64,000 nt of DNA from DATMNR01 sp963702765 (GCA_963702765.1 CAVPEB010000053.1:1-64000), one strand, 5' to 3'. Shown: positions 9,055-19,072, numbered from the stretch's first letter. Notes: generated by a model not told the origin, from the sequence alone. Program-made: numbers and translations.

Positions 9055-10052
9055 AGCTTAAAGACCTGCTTGATCGGAAGCGAGCCTGTTTGCCCTGGAA
9101 AGAAGAGAAAGCGGAGGCCATATCTGTGCCTTCTTCTTACTTGCAGCAGCAAGACCCTGCCCAAAGGGAGCATGCCATGCGAAAGCCGAGCCGAAGGAAA
9201 AAGGCTTCTCAAGGGCAAAGCGCCTCTGAGCTGAGCACAGCGCTCAGAGCGAATGAACGACGACGGGCACTCAATCGGGAGAAGCGCTATGAACGCTATG
9301 AGGCAGTGAAAGCCTTGCGCGCTCAAGGATTGAGCCACTATGCGATTGCTGATGCGCTTGGATTGAGCCGTCCAATGGTCCGGTACTTTCTCAATGCAGA
9401 ACACTTTCCCGAAAGACGTGATCAGCCCAAAGACAGACATCAAAGCGTTGTTGCTCCCTATCTGCCCTTATTACGTGAGCGGTGGCTAGCTGGGTGTCAC
9501 AATGGGCGCCAGTTATTCCGCGAGGCCAAAGACCATGGCTACCTTGGCTCTCGAGCTCAACTGGAGCGAGTGACGACCGAGTGGCGCAAGCAGCTCGCCC
9601 TTGCCCTTCCTTTCGGCACTGAAACACCAGTCGTCTCACCTCCACTCAAACGGGAGAGGATTTCGCCACAACAAGCCTCCTGGTATTTCGTGATGAGCAA
9701 AGACCATTTGACCGCAGAGCAGCGCCGACATACTGAGGAGTTCTGTCAGTCCAGTCCAGATTTGGCTCTAGCGTATGAACTGAGCCAGGACTTTCTGCAT
9801 ATCCTTACCCACCAGCAAGCCAACGAACTCAATAACTGGTTCCGACGGGCAAAGCAGAGCCACGTTGCTGAGCTCATAAGCTTGGCGAAGAGTATGCAAC
9901 AGGATGCTTCTGCAATTTCTGCGGCCTGTTCGCTTCCTTGGAGCCAAGGTCAGGTCGAGGGGCAGATCAACCGTCTCAAATGTGTGAAAAGGCAGATGTA
10001 TGGGCGAGCTCACTTTGAGCTGCTTCGACTTCGCTTCTTGCGGGCCAGTTGA
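9030..10052 (+). pseudogene. ISL3-family transposase, 5'-truncated
   Basis: The frame from 9030 to 10052 encodes about 340 residues matching the second half of long ISL3-type transposases: LKDLLDRKRACLP, a helix-turn-helix (YERYEAVKALRAQGLSHYAI), and the terminal SQGQVEGQINRLKCVKRQMY that carries the last catalytic acid. The N-terminal zinc finger and first catalytic Asp region are missing. The frame abuts and slightly overlaps the end of the previous transposase, so the element was cut at that junction. It cannot transpose by itself. No ISL3-type ends were found. Confidence 0.75.
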
Positions 10053-10090
10053 CCGTCTTTCTACGAAGAGAACTCCATCTGCTTGCTTGG

Positions 10091-10114
10091 TTCAGAAAGA
10101 AAGCTCTTTCTGAA
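10091..10114. terminator. Hairpin downstream of the ISL3 remnant
   Basis: TTCAGAAAG (10091-10099) pairs with CTTTCTGAA (10106-10114), a perfect 9-bp stem with a 6-base loop, 38 bases after the transposase stop. No T-run follows, so it could equally be part of an element end. Confidence 0.35.
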
Positions 10115-10155
10115 CTCTCCTGCTTTCGAGCAAATGAAACCTCTTCACCAAAAAG

Positions 10156-11462
10156 TTGGAAGTACCCCCTTTTCTTCCCACGCTTGTCGAAGCGTTGGAG
10201 CGGCATGAGCATCTCCACCTCTCTGAGGAGTGCCGGAGCCAACTGCTTTCCATGAGCGCAGCGACAGCGGATCGTCTCCTGCGTTCCCAGCGTAAGCTGG
10301 TTAAGCGCGGTCTCTCCACAACGCGATCCGGCACCCTGCTCAAGCAGCAGATCCCGGTCCGAACCTTCGCGGAGTGGGAGGAGACCCGCCCTGGCTTTTT
10401 GGAGGCGGAACGGGCGCGCCCACTGTGGTACCGACATCGAAGGTGGCTACCTGTACACGGCTCTCGCTCACCAATAGAGCCACCGGGTGGACAGAATGCC
10501 TTCCTCTCATGCATTGCAGCCGGGAGGCGGTGCTGGCTGCCCTCCAACGGGCACGCACGCTCTTCCCTTTTCCGATCCTGGGGATTGATACCGATAACGG
10601 TGGGGAGGCGGATCAATGAGGTCATGGTCGCCTATTGTGATCACGAACAGATCACCTTTACGCGAGGGCGGCCTTACCAAACAAGAGTTCAGTGCATTGT
10701 AGAACAGAAAAATGGTGTAATCGTGCGAAAGGCGCGTGGGTTATGACCGCCTGGTTGGAGAACACGCAAGCGCGGCAACTGACCGAGCTCTACCGGGCGC
10801 TGCGCCTGTATGTCTACTGTTTTCAACCCTCAATGAAACTGCTATCGAAAGAACGCGAGGGGAAAAAGATACGTTTCGTGTATGATCCAGCCAAGACCCC
10901 GCTCCAACGTCTCCTGCTGTCAGGAATACTTTCTGCGCAAAAGCAACAAGAACTGACCGAAGTGGCTGAGGTACTCGATCCCGTCGGCCTCTTACACCAA
11001 CTTAAGCAGTTGCAGCAGGCTGTCTTCCGCTGCGCTGCCAGTTGCTCTCCTTTTGTCTCATCCCCTCTTGCCGATCCTCTCCATGTCTTTTCGGTAGAAC
11101 AGTGTACAGCGGGAAAGCTTCCTACCGAGAGGAGCGCGCCCGCTCCGAATGCAGGGCTCGAGGCCTTGTGCCGTGAGCAGGAGCGGAGAAAACGCGTACT
11201 GGGCTGGCGGCGCACGCACAAAGACCCCTTTGAGGGGGAGTGGGAGCACATCCTGTCCTGGCTCCATGCCAATCCCGAACAAAGCGGTGGCGACATTTTC
11301 CGGGAGCTGCAGCCATTACAAATCCGCACGTTACAGCGTGGGATGCGCAAAATCCGGGCCTAACTGCTGGAAATCTTTGAGGAGCCGTGGCAGGAAGAAG
11401 TGATCCGTGGACCAACACCCACGCCAATCGTGCCAGCAGAGAGGACAGCCAGGAATGCCTGA
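10156..11462 (+). pseudogene. Integrase-core (rve) DDE transposase, multiply frameshifted
   Basis: Segments in two frames reconstruct one transposase: SEECRSQLLSMSAATADRLL and RSGTLLKQQIPVRTFAEW (from about 10200), then TGWTECLPLMHCSREAVLAA with GIDTDNGGE (DDE second acid) near 10500-10610, INEVMVAYCDHEQITFTRGR, and a long C-terminal part YRALRLYVYCFQPSMKLLSK to 11363. At least three shifts occur between 10380 and 10750, and TAA at 11361 interrupts a tail that runs on to 11462. It resembles the common integrase catalytic domain transposases of Chloroflexota. It is one of several different dead transposases side by side. Confidence 0.7.
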
Positions 11463-11589
11463 TGGCCAGTTGAACCAAACAGCCGGGTAAGATTTTTGGT
11501 GGAGCAATGCAGAACGATGCATTGAGCGTGTATCTGGTTCCAAAACTTTTGCCATTCTGCCGAGTCCAATCATCAAGCTGTCGGATGTC

Positions 11590-12555
11590 TCAGACTCTTG
11601 CTTCGTGAAGAGTCGTTTCGCTGAGCACGGCTCCGCTCAAATTGGTTCCGCGAAGGTCGGTCTCCTGCAACTGCGCTCCGCTGAAATCAGCACCTCTCAG
11701 ATCGGCACCCCTCAGATTGGCTCCACTCAAGTCTGCTCCACTCAGATCTGCAAGGTAGAGATCTGCCCTGGTGAAATCTCCTCGACGCAGGTCTGAGCAG
11801 CTGAGATCTGCCCCACACAGAAGAACCTCTGGCAGTTTCGCTCCAGCCAGATTCGCTCTGACAAGCCTGGCATCACTCAGGTCAGCCCGGCTGAGATTGG
11901 CTCCGCGGAGGTCGGTACCTCTCAGGTCAGCCCGGCTGAGATTGGTTTCACTCAGGTTGGCTCCAGTGAGATCTGCCCCCATGAGTTGAGCTTCCCTGAG
12001 ATCTGCTCCGCTCAGATTGACCTCTGAGAGGTTTGCTACGACGAGCTTCGCTCTCCGCAAGCATGTACCCTCCAGGTCCGCTTTCCTGAGGTCTGTGCCC
12101 ATCAGGTTCCCCTCCTGCACATCCGCTCCACGCAACAGGATGCCTTGCAGCTTCGCATCCCTGAAATCGGCACCGTTCAGACTGGCTCTGCTTAGATTTG
12201 CTCCGCACACATTGGCCCAGTTGAACGCAGCCCGGTAGAGGTCAGCTTCGGTGAGTGTCGCCTGCCTGAGATCGGCTCCGCACAACGTCGCATTCGAGAG
12301 GACCGCACCGTTCAAGTTTGCTTGTCTGAGATCAGCACCGTTCAAGTCTGCCCCCCGCAGATCGGTTCGCTCGAGATCGGCCTTCTCGAGATTGGCTCCG
12401 TGCAAGTTCGCGTGATCCAGGAGCGCGCCGCTCAGACTCGCTTCTGCGAGATTGGCGAGGCTGAAGTCAGGTCGTATCTCTCTCTGCTTTGCTCGCCACG
12501 CATTCCAGGCCTCGACCCCCATCTTGAGCACTGTGAGGTGCTTCCGGTTTGCCAT
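11590..12555 (-). CDS. Pentapeptide-repeat protein
   Basis: A 321-residue protein that, after a 30-residue head (HLTVLKMGVEAWNAWRAKQ), is made almost wholly of A(D/N)LXX pentapeptides such as ADLRG, ANLSG and ADLSD, about 55 in a row. These fold into a right-handed quadrilateral beta-helix. The start has AAGGAG 7 bases upstream. No signal peptide or membrane segment is present. Some relatives mimic DNA and protect gyrase, but most have no known function and no gyrase or resistance gene is nearby. It sits alone between transposon remnants, which suggests it may be mobile cargo. Confidence 0.9.
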   Translation of the reverse strand: MANRKHLTVLKMGVEAWNAWRAKQREIRPDFSLANLAEASLSGALLDHANLHGANLEKADLERTDLRGADLNGADLRQANLNGAVLSNATLCGADLRQATLTEADLYRAAFNWANVCGANLSRASLNGADFRDAKLQGILLRGADVQEGNLMGTDLRKADLEGTCLRRAKLVVANLSEVNLSGADLREAQLMGADLTGANLSETNLSRADLRGTDLRGANLSRADLSDARLVRANLAGAKLPEVLLCGADLSCSDLRRGDFTRADLYLADLSGADLSGANLRGADLRGADFSGAQLQETDLRGTNLSGAVLSETTLHEARV

Positions 12556-13235
12556 CAGGTTCTCCTTTCTGCTAGTCGTCCATCTATCGTTGTCATGAAA
12601 GAGTGGTCATAGACCATCCATTGAGAGGAACTTCTGCTCAGCGCGAATCGAGAAAGGCCCTCTTCTTTCATCACCTTGTTGCTCTCTGTCTTGTGCGCTC
12701 TTCCCGTTGGGCAACACATATAGCCACAATGATCTTCTTTGGCTCCAGGCCGCCGTACATAGTATTCTACACGTCATGAGGAAATGGAAGACGCAGCGTT
12801 CGTCATCCAATCATCCAGTTCACCTTCCTCAGCCATGCACGATGTAGATGGTCTGTGGGAAAACATCGCCGAGATCCGCATGAAAAAAGTTGTTCCGCTC
12901 ATGTAGAGGTCGGTGCAAAATGAGCAGTTTCTTCAGTGGCCGACAGCGCCGAGCAGAAAAACCAGTGCAGCAGTGCAAAGCTCGTGACCAAAACAACTAC
13001 CCATACCCAGAGGATAATGCGTATTCCGATTGTGCTATAGAATCCCAGAAAAGCCTCTCGTTTGTATTCAACTGTATTGTACATCCATCATGCATGGATC
13101 GCCCAAAGATAGAGAAAAGTGGCCAAAAGAAGCGACGGATCCATATACCTGTTCGGAAAAAAATTCCACACATGGGGATCATGGTACATCATCAAACAAC
13201 GTCAGTTGTCCTGACGTTGCATCGATGAGACCACC
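12556..13235. other. Region without a supported gene
   Basis: No frame here has both coding character and a ribosome binding site. Two overlapping minus-strand frames (about 12899-13182) encode hydrophobic stretches and may be the relic of a small membrane protein broken by a frameshift, but the support is weak. Confidence 0.4.
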
Positions 13236-13484
13236 ATGCTTATACTCGTGAAGCGATTGATGATCAAAGAGATGTACCGCAAAGGCGTATCCATTGGTGC
13301 AATAACTCGCCGAACGGAGTGAGAGAGCAAATCGATCCGGAAAATGGTGACGACTTCGTTGGTTGACGCACCGAAGTCGCGGAAGAAGCAGGTGCGCAAG
13401 ATTGTTCCCTACGTGCCCTTCCTGGTGAGCCGCATCTGCGTTTATTTTCTGAATGGATGTCCAAGATGCTATTACAATTCATGA
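13236..13484 (+). pseudogene. IS21-family transposase (IstA) N-terminal remnant
   Basis: The ATG at 13236 opens MLILVKRLMIKEMYRKGVSI, the usual start of IstA with its helix-turn-helix, and stops at 13320 (TGA). The next frame continues RKMVTTS...APKSRKKQVRKIVPYVPFL, which matches the following basic linker, until a stop at 13482. Only the DNA-binding end of a ~500-residue protein remains, with one frameshift. No IstB is present. Confidence 0.5.
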
Positions 13485-13669
13485 AAAGTCATTCCGGGGA
13501 ATCAAACGCATATTTGTGTGGATGATAGTGAATGTGCTAGAATATGTATGGAAGCAGTGAACAATCAGGTGTGCACAGCTATAACCAATCAGTTCATTGG
13601 TGTTTCCAACTTTTTCGATCGTATGGATTGGCTTTGCAAGCCATTTTACAGCAAGCGACGGGTGTTTTT

Positions 13670-13725
13670 GAGAGCAATCTCCTCATAACTGATTGGTCGC
13701 TGGTTCGAATCCAACTTGGCCCACC
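13670..13725 (+). pseudogene. tRNA-Met (CAT) 3' fragment
   Basis: From GAGAGC through an anticodon loop CTCATAA, the variable region TTGGTCGC, the T arm TGGTTCGAATCCAAC and the acceptor end TTGGCCCACC, this reads as the 3' two-thirds of a tRNA-Met. The anticodon stem has mismatches, the T stem is degraded and no matching 5' acceptor (GGGCCAA) or D arm lies upstream. It is a remnant, as left when an element integrates into a tRNA gene, and not a working tRNA. A short inverted repeat (ACCAATCAGTT near 13582, AACTGATTGGT near 13686) involves part of it. Confidence 0.55.
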
Positions 13726-13791
13726 CGTCTCCTCAATCTTGTGGTACTCCATTACGCGATGTTGCTTGCAGGGAAGCAAATTACCGCACGA

Positions 13792-14031
13792 TTAACGACT
13801 GTCGCGCGTATCTTCCTTTGCGAGGATACTCGGTCGACGACGGAGGTGTCCAATCCAGACGAAAATGTTCAACTTGCTAATAGTGAGTATGAGAACATTT
13901 CTGAGTTGGTACAGTTGCACAGTTCGTCGTGAACCGCGGACCAGTTCTGCATCGATACGGGCACGTTCCATCGCATCGTGCACCTTCTTATCATGGACTA
14001 GACGTAGCCCAGAAAAGGGAAAAGGAAACAT
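13792..14031 (-). CDS. Small hypothetical protein, 79 residues
   Basis: The family is not recognised. The ATG at 14031 is preceded by AGGAG with good spacing, the main reason for calling it. The first half is charged and helical (VHDKKVHDAMERARIDAEL), followed by a short hydrophobic stretch (LRNVLILTIS) and an Arg-rich end. It follows a fragment of an AcuA-like gene. It could be a genuine small protein or chance coding in a decayed region. Confidence 0.35.
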   Translation of the reverse strand: MFPFPFSGLRLVHDKKVHDAMERARIDAELVRGSRRTVQLYQLRNVLILTISKLNIFVWIGHLRRRPSILAKEDTRDSR

Positions 14032-14067
14032 CAGTATCTCCTATCTAAAACCCAGAAATGTCTCTGA

Positions 14068-14154
14068 TCAGAGTTGTCGCCGAAAAAAGTGACTCATACG
14101 CTTTTCATCAATACAGCTAACAAGACGAGCTACCGGAACGTATGTGGGATCCAT
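14068..14154 (-). pseudogene. AcuA-like acetyltransferase, C-terminal fragment
   Basis: The 28 codons after ATG at 14154 read MDPTYVPVARLVSCIDEKRM...FFRRQL and stop at 14068. This closely parallels the last 30 residues of the intact acetyltransferase at 17543-18214 (ILVARLVSRITDESMNRFFQ), and the DNA is also alike. It is a relic of a duplicated copy whose first ~190 codons are gone. Confidence 0.6.
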
Positions 14155-14373
14155 TCAAGGGTGGTTTTCGAGAAAGATAGGTGATTGTTCGAACTCCTTC
14201 AACCTGGTACCCAGTTTAAGCAGAAGCACTCCCATACTCTCGGCAACGCGCTTGATTGTGTTCGAATGATAATGTGGCAGTTGCGCCAGCAACCGCTGCT
14301 TTTCGGCCTCACGCAGAAGCTCTTGGTAATGTGCTTGCCGTACCTTCTCATCGAGGTACATTTTGGAATCCAT
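14155..14373 (-). CDS. Small conserved-looking hypothetical protein, 72 residues
   Basis: The ATG at 14373 follows GAGGAG with ideal spacing. The product is hydrophilic and predicted helical (DEKVRQAHYQELLREAEKQR), with a second helix MGVLLLKLGTRLKEFEQ. No enzyme motif or signal peptide is seen. The stop directly abuts the AcuA fragment. I recall similar short proteins from Ktedonobacteria, without known function. It is probably real because of the ribosome site and codon usage. Confidence 0.55.
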   Translation of the reverse strand: MDSKMYLDEKVRQAHYQELLREAEKQRLLAQLPHYHSNTIKRVAESMGVLLLKLGTRLKEFEQSPIFLENHP

Positions 14374-14758
14374 TGGAATTTCTCCTCAATTATTGGATTT
14401 AGACTAAATTTTGGCTTCGTAAGATATGAAGATGTGCGAGACGTATTTGGTGAAAAGCATGTAATCCCTGTCTAACAGCCCCTTGACCCTAAATCAGTCT
14501 TAGTAATAAAAAACTATTTGTCCAGATTGCATCTTTGAGAGATTTAGTGAAAGCCAGACAGACAATAACCTCTTCACTGAGAGGTTGGAGATAATAGCTC
14601 CTACAAACTGGTGATAAAATGTTTCCCGCAACTTTGCGAGCCAAGGTCAAGCTCATTTACCCCAACCTCTCCTGCTTTTCCCTCCCATTCCACTACTTCT
14701 GCTGGCTAACAAATTTTCGGTGGGTTCATTGTGTGACCCTACCTGTGTTACGTCCTAG
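14374..14758. other. Intergenic region, nothing recognised
   Basis: About 385 bases, A+T-rich, between the end of the LAL regulator and the small ORF. No hairpin with a T-run or coding frame was identified. Confidence 0.4.
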
Positions 14759-17329
14759 TTATTTACAAGGTTCGATCAGCAGCTTCTTTATGTATAGAAG
14801 TACGGATCGAGAATGCGAACCTCCGTGTTTTGCCAACACTGCCGAAACATGGTGCTCGATCGTCTTGGATGAAGTGAACAGTCTGTTGGCAATCTCAGCG
14901 TTGGATAAGCCCTCTGCCATCAGCCGCAGAACCTCCAGTTGGCGGGTCGTCAGACCAGCCTGATTTGTGCGGGTTGAAGGGCGACGACCGCGGGGAATTC
15001 CTCTGATGCCCATCAGCTGTAACCACCGCCGCACTATGGCCAGGGCAGGCTGAGCACCGAGCCGCTCTAAGAGTACGAGTGCTTCTCTCATCGCCTCAGC
15101 ATCCCCGTCGGCGAGAGCTAGTGACTGCTCGTATGGGCAACCAATTTGTGCCCACAACGCAGCAGCGCCTCGCCAATTCCCGGCTATTTGACGCGCGAAC
15201 GGCTTGGCAATTGACCCAGAGGGACTTGTCAGACACCCTGCTCGCCACATCCAGTGGCTCAGTTCACCCAACTTCCATGGATACTTATGCGTGAATGCCA
15301 GTTCGTAACCCATGCTGGCCTCAGCAAGGCACTGCTCCTGGTTTCCCCTGAGCCACGCTGATTCGGCTCGTGCTGCAGCTACAGGCATAATACGTTGCAG
15401 CTCTCCCGTAGCCAGCGCCAAAGTGCGGGCTTCATCCAGAAATGCCGCGCTCCCTGGATCGTCACGCCGAACCCGTACCTAGCCGAGGATCACCAGGGCT
15501 GGGATTTTAGCGGCAGTAGGGAGTCGATACCGTTCGAGCACGCGTGTTGCCTCCTGGGCCGCATCATCCCAGTTCCCTTGCTCAAACCTTACGCGTGCTT
15601 GCCAGGTCCCCATATACGTTGCCCAAGAATCGAGATCATGCTCGACACAATATGAGAGACCCTCTTGCAAGAAGCGCTCTGCCAGTGGGTATTCACGATT
15701 CATGACGGCACAACAGGCAAGATTGGTATACGCGCGGGCGACATGCTCCTCCAATCCCCGCTCCAAGGCGAGGTGTAGGCTTCGTTCCAGGTGGACACGT
15801 CCCAGCTCATCCTGGTTCGTAAGCAGAGCTGTTCCCACATTGGCAAATGCATGTACCAGTGTCTCGACATCCCCTATAGACTCGGCCAGCGCAATGGCAA
15901 GCTCTCCCCATCGTACTGCTTCAGCAGTGTTATCAGCAAGCATGGATAATTGTGACCGGTTGCTATAGGCCATGGCTAACCTTGAATCAGACGGCAGAGT
16001 TTCGAGTAGTTGCACCGCTTCTGATGCATACTTTTCTGCTTCGCTTGAATGGCCGAGAAACCAGCTGAGGCGGGAGAGCCAGCGGAGTGTGTGACCCACT
16101 TGCTCTGGTCTGTTGAGATGCCGCCAAATCCGTAGAGCCGCCTGGCGTGCCTGCACCGCTTCCTCTATCTGATTGGTGGGATAACATTCATAGGCTTGTC
16201 CATCGAGTAGTTCGGCTCGCCGCTCAAGAGGAAGCTGATCGACAACCCGTAGTGCTATCTCGTAATGGGCTGCTGCCTGCTTTGCCGCAAGTGGCGCAAA
16301 GCGTGTCACCAGCGTCTTATCATGAGCTCCAAGTGCGTGATGGACCATGCGGGCTGCTTGGGTATAGTCCTCTCCATGAGTGAGGACGGCCTGCAGTACC
16401 TGCACGTGCAGAGTCTGTTGGCGAAGAGGGGAAAGCGTGCTTTCGACAGCCTGGCGCGCGAGCTCGTGCCGAAAGGCAACCGTCGTGTGATCCAGTGACA
16501 ATATGCCGCTGGTGATGCATTCCTCCACAGCCTCGGTAGCAGAACCCAGGACTTTTTCCAACAGCCAGCGCTCGGTTCGGGTAGGGACAATGGAAGCCAG
16601 TTCAAGCAAGGTACGTGCCGCAGGTGATAAACGAGTGATCCTGGCGAGAACCGCATCGCGTACCATCAAGGGAACGTCAGGAGTGTCGCTGGCCAGGACT
16701 TCGGTGACAAAGAAAGGATTTCCGCCAGTGATGGCATAAAGATGTTCAGCGGATCGATTCGCCTGGTTTGCCAGGCATATGACCGCCTGCTCAGAAAGGG
16801 GAGTGAGCCTCAGGCGTACTACTGCATTGCTTGGTAAATCGCCGATCACCGACCACAGGGGATGGTCGAGGCTGAGTTCGTTATCGCGGTATGTGACGAG
16901 AAACAAGACGGGAAGATGTGGTATACGCCGTCCCAGGAACTTGATCAAATCCAGCGTAGCTTCATCAGCCCAGTGCACATCTTCAAACACTACAATGATG
17001 GGGAGAGGACTCTTCCGGATCTCGTCAAGAAAAGCGGAGAACAAGGTTGGACGCTCTGTGCAGCGTCCCATGAGCGTAGATAGACTTCCCTCAACTTGTG
17101 CGGCTATATCGTAGAGCGGTCCAAGCGGGCGCGGAGTAAATAGAGCTTCGCAGGCACCCCAAAGCCGTCTGGTTGCGTTGCAATGCTGGCTTACAAACTG
17201 CTCCACTAGCGCCGTTTTGCCGATCCCTGCCTCCCCGCTGATTAGCACCGTTCGCCCATTGCCAGTAGTAGCCTTACGCAAGAGTACTGACAACTGATCA
17301 AGATAGTGGTCACGTTCGAGAAGGTTCAC
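14759..17329 (-). pseudogene. LAL-type LuxR transcriptional regulator interrupted by an in-frame TAG
   Basis: One minus-strand frame of 857 codons starts at GTG 17329 (GGAGGAAG upstream). It encodes an AAA/STAND ATPase with Walker A GEAGIGKT (about residues 30-37) and Walker B IIVVFEDVHWAD, then TPR-like helical repeats, and ends in a LuxR helix-turn-helix (LTTRQLEVLRLMAEGLSNAEI). A single amber codon at 15479-15481 separates the ATPase/TPR part (616 residues) from the remaining ~240 residues including the DNA-binding domain. Without readthrough the product cannot bind DNA. No other lesion is visible, so loss is recent, or the base is a sequencing error. Confidence 0.8.
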
Positions 17330-17542
17330 GATGCTTCCTCCGCATTAAGCGGGAATCTCCCAAAAGGAGATCCCTTGAAAAGAGAGAATAAACAAGATAC
17401 GCTGTAAAAACGGCCCAATTCGCAGATGTTGTGAGTTAACTGGTACTAGCTAAACAGCATGCAGTTCACTGATAAACTCTTCAATTACTTGATGGCTATC
17501 TAACGTAGTGACAAGTGTCGAGACTCATCTACATGCTCATTT

Positions 17543-18214
17543 CTACAATCCGGGAAGTGTTTCCGATTGGAGTAGGCGTTGAAAAAAGCGATTCATGCTT
17601 TCATCTGTGATGCGACTAACAAGACGAGCTACCAGGATGTTCGCGCGATCCATACGAATATTTGGCTCAGAGGTGAGATATTCGCTAAAACCATGAGCTG
17701 CAAAAAGTCGGGCAATCATCTCGCGGTAGTAAAAGGGCGTGATGCCTAACCCCGAATAATCCCAATGCCAGGAGAGACCTAATCCTACTATCAGGTACTC
17801 TTCCAAGGATTCAAACTCAAGCGCAAAAGAAAGCAGACTATGTGCAATGCCCTGTTTACCCCAACCTGCACTGACCTCAACTGCGATCTCATAGGCGTTC
17901 CCGATATCTTTCCACCAGTGATCCAACGGTGCTAGGGTGACTTGACCGACAATCTCACCGCTAGCGGTGTATGCGAGCGTGAGTGCACAATCGGGGCGCT
18001 CTGCAATCCCAAGCAGAAGTTGATGCACTCTTTCTGGAACGCGTGCAAATGCATGCAATTCTCGATCAGCCTTCAAAGAAGTGACCAGAGACGGTGGGCA
18101 GAAGCTGTGCAGAATAAGTGATCCTGCTGCTGTCTCAAATTCACTTCTGCGTGGACAATCAGCACTCTTTTGTAAGAGTGTAGGTTCATGGAGCGTTAAA
18201 GGGTGCGAGGTCAT
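17543..18214 (-). CDS. GNAT N-acetyltransferase, AcuA-like
   Basis: 223 residues from ATG 18214, chosen because GGAGG lies 5 bases ahead; an ATG 33 bases upstream lacks a site. The order of motifs (LHAFARVPERVHQLLLGIA, GEIVGQVTLAP, AYEIAVEVSAGWGKQGIAHS, LGLSWHWDY) and the C-terminal region ANILVARL follow acetoin-utilisation AcuA proteins, which acetylate acetyl-CoA synthetase. The VSAGWGKQGIA segment is the acetyl-CoA pyrophosphate loop of GNAT folds. No acs or acuC gene is in the window, so the target is unknown. Its start overlaps the stop of a 48-residue ORF. A second, broken copy lies 3.4 kb away. Confidence 0.75.
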   Translation of the reverse strand: MTSHPLTLHEPTLLQKSADCPRRSEFETAAGSLILHSFCPPSLVTSLKADRELHAFARVPERVHQLLLGIAERPDCALTLAYTASGEIVGQVTLAPLDHWWKDIGNAYEIAVEVSAGWGKQGIAHSLLSFALEFESLEEYLIVGLGLSWHWDYSGLGITPFYYREMIARLFAAHGFSEYLTSEPNIRMDRANILVARLVSRITDESMNRFFQRLLQSETLPGL

Positions 18215-18357
18215 GAGCCCTCCATGTAGCGAAAGCCGTACCAGCATTGTCTACGTTCCCATTCAGTACTGGTTATATCGTCAGTGCTATCAACTCCCCA
18301 ACGAAGGGCTGCTAGAGCAAGTGCAATATATGCAATCAATATGATAATGACGTCCAT
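18211..18357 (-). CDS. 48-residue single-pass membrane peptide upstream of the acetyltransferase
   Basis: An ATG at 18357 with GAGGAG just ahead starts MDVIIILIAYIALALAALRW, a clear membrane-spanning segment, followed by an acidic then aromatic/basic tail ending at TGA 18211-18213. The stop overlaps the acetyltransferase ATG, so the two are translationally coupled. The function is unknown. It could be a genuine small membrane partner, or a leader whose translation sets acetyltransferase expression. Confidence 0.6.
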   Translation of the reverse strand: MDVIIILIAYIALALAALRWGVDSTDDITSTEWERRQCWYGFRYMEGS

Positions 18358-18529
18358 TCAATTTCTCCTCGGTTTTTGTTCAAGGTATGTTCTTTGATTT
18401 GTTATTTCATCTACTTATTAATTCATTGTCGAGTTACCCAATTCAAAATCTTTCATTTTAGGAAGACATACCGAGATGTAAGCCATTCAAGTATCAAAAG
18501 TACCTCATCAAGTGAAACAAGCTATATCT

Positions 18530-19072
18530 CTACTGGTTGGTACTCCTATTTGCCAGGTTGGCTGCATATTTTATAGCGCGAAATTGCAGGATTTTTGCAT
18601 TGGCTTCTGAGACACCCATCGTTGCTGCAGTTTCGCGAATAGAGAGGTTGAGCAGGAAACGACAACTTAGAACCTCTCGATACCGTTCAGGTAACGCCTG
18701 AAGAAGATTGCTTACCTGCTCTGCAGCAAATTCGTTTGCCCCCAGAATTACTTCTTCAGTAGGCCCTTCCCAGCCAACTTCCAATCGCACATCTAATGAA
18801 CTGATTGACGCTCGATAGCGGGTACGCCAGTAGTCAGCAATAGTGGTGTGCGCAATCTTGAAGAGCCAGCTACGCGCACTCTGAGCGCTGTGCTCAGGAT
18901 CGAGATAACGCAAGGCTTTTAGAAAAATCTGTGATGTCAGATCCTCAGCCTCTTCCCGGTTCCTCAACCTCTTAAAGACAAAATGATACACACTGACAAG
19001 ATTGTCCTCATAAAACGCCTGGAACCCCTGCATGCCAGGTTCGTCTGATTGTTGCATTGCACATGTTAACAT
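18530..19072 (-). CDS. ECF-type RNA polymerase sigma factor
   Basis: 180 residues with region 2 (FYEDNLVSVYHFVFKRLRN, EEAEDLTSQIFLKAL: the core-binding and -10-reading helices) and region 4 (LPERYREVLSCRFLLNLSI, ETAATMGVSEANAK: a helix-turn-helix). No region 1 or 3, as usual for ECF factors. The ATG at 19072 is used; an ATG 15 bases further in is possible. No anti-sigma gene adjoins it; the next gene downstream is the acetyltransferase module and upstream is the kinase-LuxR fusion, both on the same strand. Confidence 0.9.
   Translation of the reverse strand: MLTCAMQQSDEPGMQGFQAFYEDNLVSVYHFVFKRLRNREEAEDLTSQIFLKALRYLDPEHSAQSARSWLFKIAHTTIADYWRTRYRASISSLDVRLEVGWEGPTEEVILGANEFAAEQVSNLLQALPERYREVLSCRFLLNLSIRETAATMGVSEANAKILQFRAIKYAANLANRSTNQ

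Noticed and set aside
12899..13182. Overlapping minus-strand hydrophobic frames
   Set aside because: Two frames would have to be joined by a shift, no ribosome site is present and no family was recognised, so no gene was called.
14619..14963. Plus-strand frame antisense to the LAL regulator
   Set aside because: Overlaps the well-supported LuxR domain on the other strand and has no ribosome site.
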